This document shows positions 62,640-64,000 of a stretch of 64,000 bases of DNA, in pieces. The position numbers and the translations under genes were made by a program. The stretch is taken from assembly GCA_022494885.1 (NCBI GenBank), contig JAGVSM010002373.1:62001-126000 (forward strand), written 5' to 3'. Positions within the stretch are counted from its first letter, which is position 1. Every line of letters begins with the position of its first letter. The notes beneath the pieces are model-generated. The model saw only the letters and a program-made list of their open reading frames with translations. It made no database searches and was not told the DNA's origin. The DNA comes from Micrasema longulum (Eukaryota > Arthropoda > Insecta > Trichoptera > Brachycentridae).

Positions 62640-64000
62640 GTTTACAACATTTTTAACTTATATTCTGTTTGTCGTATAAGTTTTCGGGAGATTTGGGAGA
62701 ACACAAAATATTAAATGTCTAAACGTATATTTATAAAAAATCTTATGACACGAGATTGCCTTGTGAAAAATAGACTTATATAACTGAATTATAAATATTT
62801 TTTTCCTAGCTAAAATACAAAAATATATCAGTATCATAGTAGACAAAATGTAAAATAATATATAAATTTTAGCTGCATTGTATAAAGGATTGAACTATAC
62901 CTATATGAAGCGGCCCCGACGCCGACGCTAAAGTGGTCCTCAAAAGAATAAAGCTATTGAAACAGACGAAGTATCGGAGTGAGGGGTGACTTGTGAAATA
63001 ATGAAACCATAAGTAAGAGGGCGTGATAAGAATAGAACCTACTTATTCTTCTGTCAAATGATATAAATTGTTTCTTTTATTATATTCTTTCCACACAAAG
63101 ATAGTGCGAAGTATTCGATTCAAAGACATTCATTTATTCAAAGCCTTGGTTATACAATCGACCCTAATAAAACAATGATTATTTTATACGTGGATGCGAT
63201 ACCAAGTATAATAACCCTTTATTTAGATATTGCTATAAGAGCTGGGTAACTAAGGCAGTGAATCAACTAGAAAATTACTTTCCCTTGTAGGTTTTTGTCA
63301 TAAAAATAAAAATAAAAATAAATTTGGCTTTATTCAATAAAATTTTACACCAAAAGTCAAAAATGGGATAGTTTCACTCTAGGGTAAAAAAATATTGTTT
63401 TTAATACTGCTTAACGCAAGATAACATGTGTGAAAGGTATGAAAATGTGGAAGTGAAGAGTTTTTGTATTTTACGAAGCTTAAATAACTCAAAATTATAA
63501 TTGACCCTACGGGATTTTAGACACATTTTTTTTTAAATGCGCTAAATAGGTTTTACAATCTGTATTGTACCGTTATATGTAAAAAAATAGCTTATCAACA
63601 TTAATCACGAAATAAGTTAAATTAAGGTAATATCCTGCAGAATATTACGAACAATTCGATAGTAAGCAGTAATAAAAAAATAATTTAGGATAAAGAACGA
63701 AATTAGGTTTTTAAGTTTTTCATGGAATATCACAGTCTCTACAGTTTTATAAGCAAGCTGAGGGCGAAATTTTATATAATTTTGAAACACGCTTCATTAA
63801 ACATAATTAAATCATCATATAAATTATATAAATGTAAAAAATAAAAAAAACACCAAACTCACAAATAAATACATATTTGTACTTATTAGGCCTTATCCAC
63901 TCATCAATCCATGCGCATCCCACCTCCATTATCCATATTTTAATGGCGATTTAATAGTGACTGTATTTACTAATTGTCTTTTGATGAAGAAGTAGACCAA
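62640..64000. other. Anonymous sequence to the window end
   Basis: No gene, SINE or inverted-repeat family recognised. 62905-62990 is a G+C-richer patch ('gaagcggccccgacgccgac'). 63303-63322 holds an (aaaata)n simple repeat. Confidence 0.4.

Overview
The window looks like non-genic, AT-rich nuclear DNA from an animal, most likely an insect. It has no open reading frame above about 110 codons, no operon-like spacing, no bacterial signals, and no host exon I could recognise. What it does carry is a dense layer of broken mobile elements: C-terminal and 3'-end remnants of non-LTR retrotransposons, Penelope-like elements, tRNA-derived SINEs, an LTR pair and several non-autonomous inverted-repeat families. 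Family names used here (SINE-A/B/C, FB1, FB2, RTE-1/2/3) are my own labels. The species assignment is inference.

Layout. 0-3 kb: a LINE C-terminus (1.5 kb) and a ~55-bp minisatellite (2.0-3.0 kb) split by a 461-bp terminal-inverted-repeat element with an 11-bp target duplication. 3-10 kb: LINE 3' ends, several FB1 pieces, and a pair of large inverted repeats around 4.6-5.3 and 7.3-8.2 kb. 10-14.5 kb: RTE-like tails, SINE-B copies, and a Penelope-like element with a GIY-YIG nuclease remnant, inverted terminal repeats and a hammerhead-like RNA motif. 14.5-28 kb: LINE C-termini, an RTE-like tail, LTR sequences at 24.4 and 26.4 kb, and Penelope-type terminal repeats at 17.9 and 27.7 kb. 28-38 kb: SINEs, two adjacent RTE-like tails, two direct copies of a LINE-containing block (33.6 and 37.5 kb), and a foldback element interrupted by SINE-A. 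38-53 kb: FB1, LINE C-termini, a second Penelope relic, and nested RTE/SINE/LINE insertions. 53-64 kb: a decayed reverse transcriptase with a perfect hairpin, an RTE-like relic, the best FB1 palindrome (57.7 kb), and a ~755-bp foldback (FB2, 60.6-61.3 kb) split by a SINE-A with a 7-bp target duplication.

How the parts relate. Every coding segment I could read belongs to a transposon, and nearly all carry stops or frameshifts, so they are fossils. The SINEs presumably depended on LINE reverse transcriptases like those represented here. The least familiar component is FB1, a modular repeat whose arms occur in direct, inverted and tandem arrangements at roughly 18 places. The recurring CTGANGA / GAAA / GTC motif beside Penelope-type terminal repeats is the most interesting RNA-level signal.

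Limits: all family calls are from reading the sequence. No alignment, folding program or database was used, and boundaries are approximate unless a target duplication is stated.
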